DNA from: Candidatus Hydrogenedentota bacterium
GTDB lineage: Bacteria > Hydrogenedentota > Hydrogenedentia > Hydrogenedentales > SLHB01
NCBI GenBank assembly: GCA_029552745.1
Contig: JAKPDK010000184.1
Coordinates: 62,001-126,000, forward strand
DNA length: 64,000 bases
Reading direction: 5' to 3'
In this document: piece by piece, positions 62,444-64,000 of the stretch
Layout: every line of letters starts with the position of its first letter
How positions within the stretch are numbered: the stretch's first letter is position 1
The notes under the pieces: model-generated
Database searches by the model: none
Seen by the model: only the letters and a program-made list of their open reading frames with translations
Told to the model about the DNA's origin: nothing
Made by a program: the position numbers and the translations under genes

Positions 62444-62761
62444 ATGGATACCTTGCTACCTCACAGAATCTATCGTTCGCGGCACGGCGTGGTGTTTGGG
62501 GTCTGCCGTGGCATTGCTGAGTATTTCGGGTTCTCCGTCTTCGGCGTACGAGCGATCACCTTGATTCTCTTATTCTGGACGGGTGTCTTGCCTGTTTTAT
62601 CGTTATATTTAGTTGCCGCCCTGCTTCTTCGCTTGGAACCCAGTGATCCACCCCAAGAATTGTTGAAAATACTGCACCGGTTCAAGAATTTGGAAGAGAG
62701 AATCAGTTATCTGGAACATAAAATGGGAGTTGCCATCGATTATCCGTCGACACGCGATTGA
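62444..62761 (+). CDS. pspC: PspC domain protein
   Basis: 105 aa. The PspC domain starts RIYRSRHGVVFGVCRGIAEYF and contains FGVRAITLILLFWTGVLPVL and LYLVAALLLRLEP. A short coiled coil (NLEERISYLEHKM) follows. PspC is the inner-membrane sensor of the phage-shock response. Cotranscribed with the PspB-like gene. Confidence 0.88.
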   Translation: MDTLLPHRIYRSRHGVVFGVCRGIAEYFGFSVFGVRAITLILLFWTGVLPVLSLYLVAALLLRLEPSDPPQELLKILHRFKNLEERISYLEHKMGVAIDYPSTRD

Positions 62762-62821
62762 CGAACTCTACGAGGCTTAAGCACGCCATCAATATAAAAC
62801 CGGTTTCATAAGCGTGGACGT

Positions 62822-63382
62822 CTAGGAGAGCCGCTGTTTCAAAATCTCTACCAACGCATGCTCGATGATCAAGTGGGCGTCTTCTATCTGTGCCATGCAT
62901 TGACACGGCACGTTCAGATGGATGTCAGCAAATTTGGAAACCTCCCCACCCTGGAATCCTGTCAGACACGCAACGGTCAGCCCATTCTTTCTTGCCGTCT
63001 TAGCCGCCTCAACCACGTTCGCAGAATTGCCGCTGCCCGAAAACACAATGAGCAAGTCCCCTTTACGTCCCAATGCCTCCACCTGCTTCGAAAAGATACT
63101 GGCATAACTTACGTCATTTGCATAAGCTGTAAACAAGGGAACACAGTCAACCAAACCAATGGCGCGAAAAGGACGGCAACCGCTCGCATCTGCCGGCGCT
63201 TTCACTAAATCATTCACCATGTGAGAGGCAGTTGCGGCACTGCCTCCGTTCCCACATATCAACACACAAGCATCTCGCCGATGAACATCGATTAAGGCAG
63301 CGAGAAGTCGGTCAACCATGCTCGGGTCAATTTTACACAGAACATCAGAAAGCCCATGGATGTATTCGGAAAACGAGGTCAT
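62822..63382 (-). CDS. gmhA: D-sedoheptulose-7-phosphate isomerase (SIS domain)
   Basis: 186 aa. Family signatures: LICGNGGSAATASHMVNDLVK, PLFTAYANDVSYASIFSKQVEAL, LLIVFSGSGNSANVVEAAK and a terminal AHLIIEHALVEILK. It makes the heptose precursor of LPS core or S-layer sugars. The ATG at 63382 has AAAGG seven bases upstream; an ATG at 63397 lies immediately after an AGGAG, too close. It lies 38 bases downstream of the truncated transporter gene. Confidence 0.88.
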   Translation of the reverse strand: MTSFSEYIHGLSDVLCKIDPSMVDRLLAALIDVHRRDACVLICGNGGSAATASHMVNDLVKAPADASGCRPFRAIGLVDCVPLFTAYANDVSYASIFSKQVEALGRKGDLLIVFSGSGNSANVVEAAKTARKNGLTVACLTGFQGGEVSKFADIHLNVPCQCMAQIEDAHLIIEHALVEILKQRLS

Positions 63383-63420
63383 TAAGGTACCTTTCATCTC
63401 CTTTAAGTCAGAAGAATCAC

Positions 63421-64000
63421 TCAACGAAGATACCGGAGAATTATGTAGACCGTAGAAATTAGCAAGGATACAAGTGCCACCGGCAACCCTACTCGCATAA
63501 AACCCAAGGGTGTAATTGTACGCCGATTGCTGCGCGCAATTTCCACCGCAACGATGTTGCATGCCGCCCCAAGAATCGTTCCATTGCCCCCCAGACAGGC
63601 GCCAAGAGACAGCGCCCACCAAAGCGCATAAGATACCGTTTGTGGATTTACACTCGCCGAGTGAGCTTGAATATCGGGGATAATATTTTTGACTATCGGG
63701 ATGAGCGCCGCCACCACAGGAATCGCTCCCACAAGAGCTGAGGCAATGGCTGAGAACCACAACAAAACAAGTGTCGTGACAAAAAGGCTATTCCCCGTCA
63801 GTGCAATCGCCGTTTTCGCCGCAAGGTCCATCGCACCCGAAGACACCAAACCGGAAATTGTCACAAACAACCCGATGAAAAAGAACAACATGGGCCACTC
63901 CACCACTTGAAAAACACCCACCGAGTCCTCGCGGGTCAACAGGATGAGTACAGCAGCGCCACCAAGCGCTATGGGGGCAGGTCCCAGCCCCAACATGTCG
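63421..64000 (-). CDS. ArsB/NhaD-family anion or Na+/H+ transporter, C-terminal part
   Basis: The gene continues beyond the right edge; about 193 C-terminal residues are visible, with about five membrane helices. WPMLFFFIGLFVTISGLVSSGAM, SAIASALVGAIPVVAALIPIV and WALSLGACLGGNGTILGAACNIV match the second half of the ArsB/NhaD/P-protein family. The transported ion cannot be told from this fragment. Confidence 0.82.
   Translation of the reverse strand, partial: DMLGLGPAPIALGGAAVLILLTREDSVGVFQVVEWPMLFFFIGLFVTISGLVSSGAMDLAAKTAIALTGNSLFVTTLVLLWFSAIASALVGAIPVVAALIPIVKNIIPDIQAHSASVNPQTVSYALWWALSLGACLGGNGTILGAACNIVAVEIARSNRRTITPLGFMRVGLPVALVSLLISTVYIILRYLR

Overview
The window looks like chromosomal DNA from an uncultured, flagellated, Gram-negative-type (diderm) bacterium with a largely anaerobic or microaerobic life. 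Outer-membrane biogenesis genes (a BamD-like protein, LptE, several lipoproteins, a sedoheptulose-7-phosphate isomerase), a menaquinone pathway, methanol/corrinoid methyl transfer, a glycyl radical enzyme, and many large secreted carbohydrate-related proteins (beta-helix, GH106-like, DUF4432) recall Hydrogenedentota, Lentisphaerota, Planctomycetota or neighbouring lineages. This placement is inferred from gene content only. There are no phage, transposase, CRISPR or rRNA genes. Two tRNAs with encoded CCA are present (Arg-ACG, Ser-GCT).

Layout, left part: the last 48 codons of tsaD open the window. Next come a receiver-histidine kinase, a methyltransferase/ATP-grasp fusion, a secreted beta-helix protein overlapping a LOG-family gene, and an HDOD gene. 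A tight flagellar cluster follows at 8.5-14.2 kb: fliM, fliY/fliN, a FliA/WhiG-type sigma factor, two helper ORFs, fliK and an flhB-tail-like gene. Then come DUF4432, a receiver with degenerate GGDEF, a large secreted protein of unknown function, bioY, an orphan sigma-region-2-like protein, an Rrf2-type Fe-S regulator and tRNA-Arg.

Middle part: a 968-aa protein at 21.5-24.4 kb joins a twin-arginine signal, a glycyl radical enzyme core (catalytic Cys624 and Gly943) and a LamG/concanavalin-like domain inserted near the N terminus. It is the most unusual gene here. It diverges from the menaquinone genes ubiE/menG-menF-menD. A methyl-transfer operon (two UroD-family proteins, a corrinoid protein, MtaB) follows at 29.7-34.2 kb, with an intrinsic terminator between mtaC and mtaB. 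Two lipoproteins precede a 1785-aa hybrid kinase that carries a whole phosphorelay. A radA-disA-pyrK-pyrD-pyrF-pyrE run puts c-di-AMP synthesis in one transcription unit with pyrimidine synthesis.

Right part: a sodium:solute symporter with three small unknown genes, an SDR/isocitrate-dehydrogenase-like pair, a bamD-like/lptE/holA run, a GH106-like secreted glycosidase, rpmG, a glycosyltransferase, rsgA, pspB/pspC-like genes, gmhA and a truncated ArsB/NhaD-type transporter. Five intergenic copies of a ~140-154 bp inverted-repeat element, ending in TGTCATTGCGAGG or close variants, are scattered through the window; one copy is inverted relative to the others.
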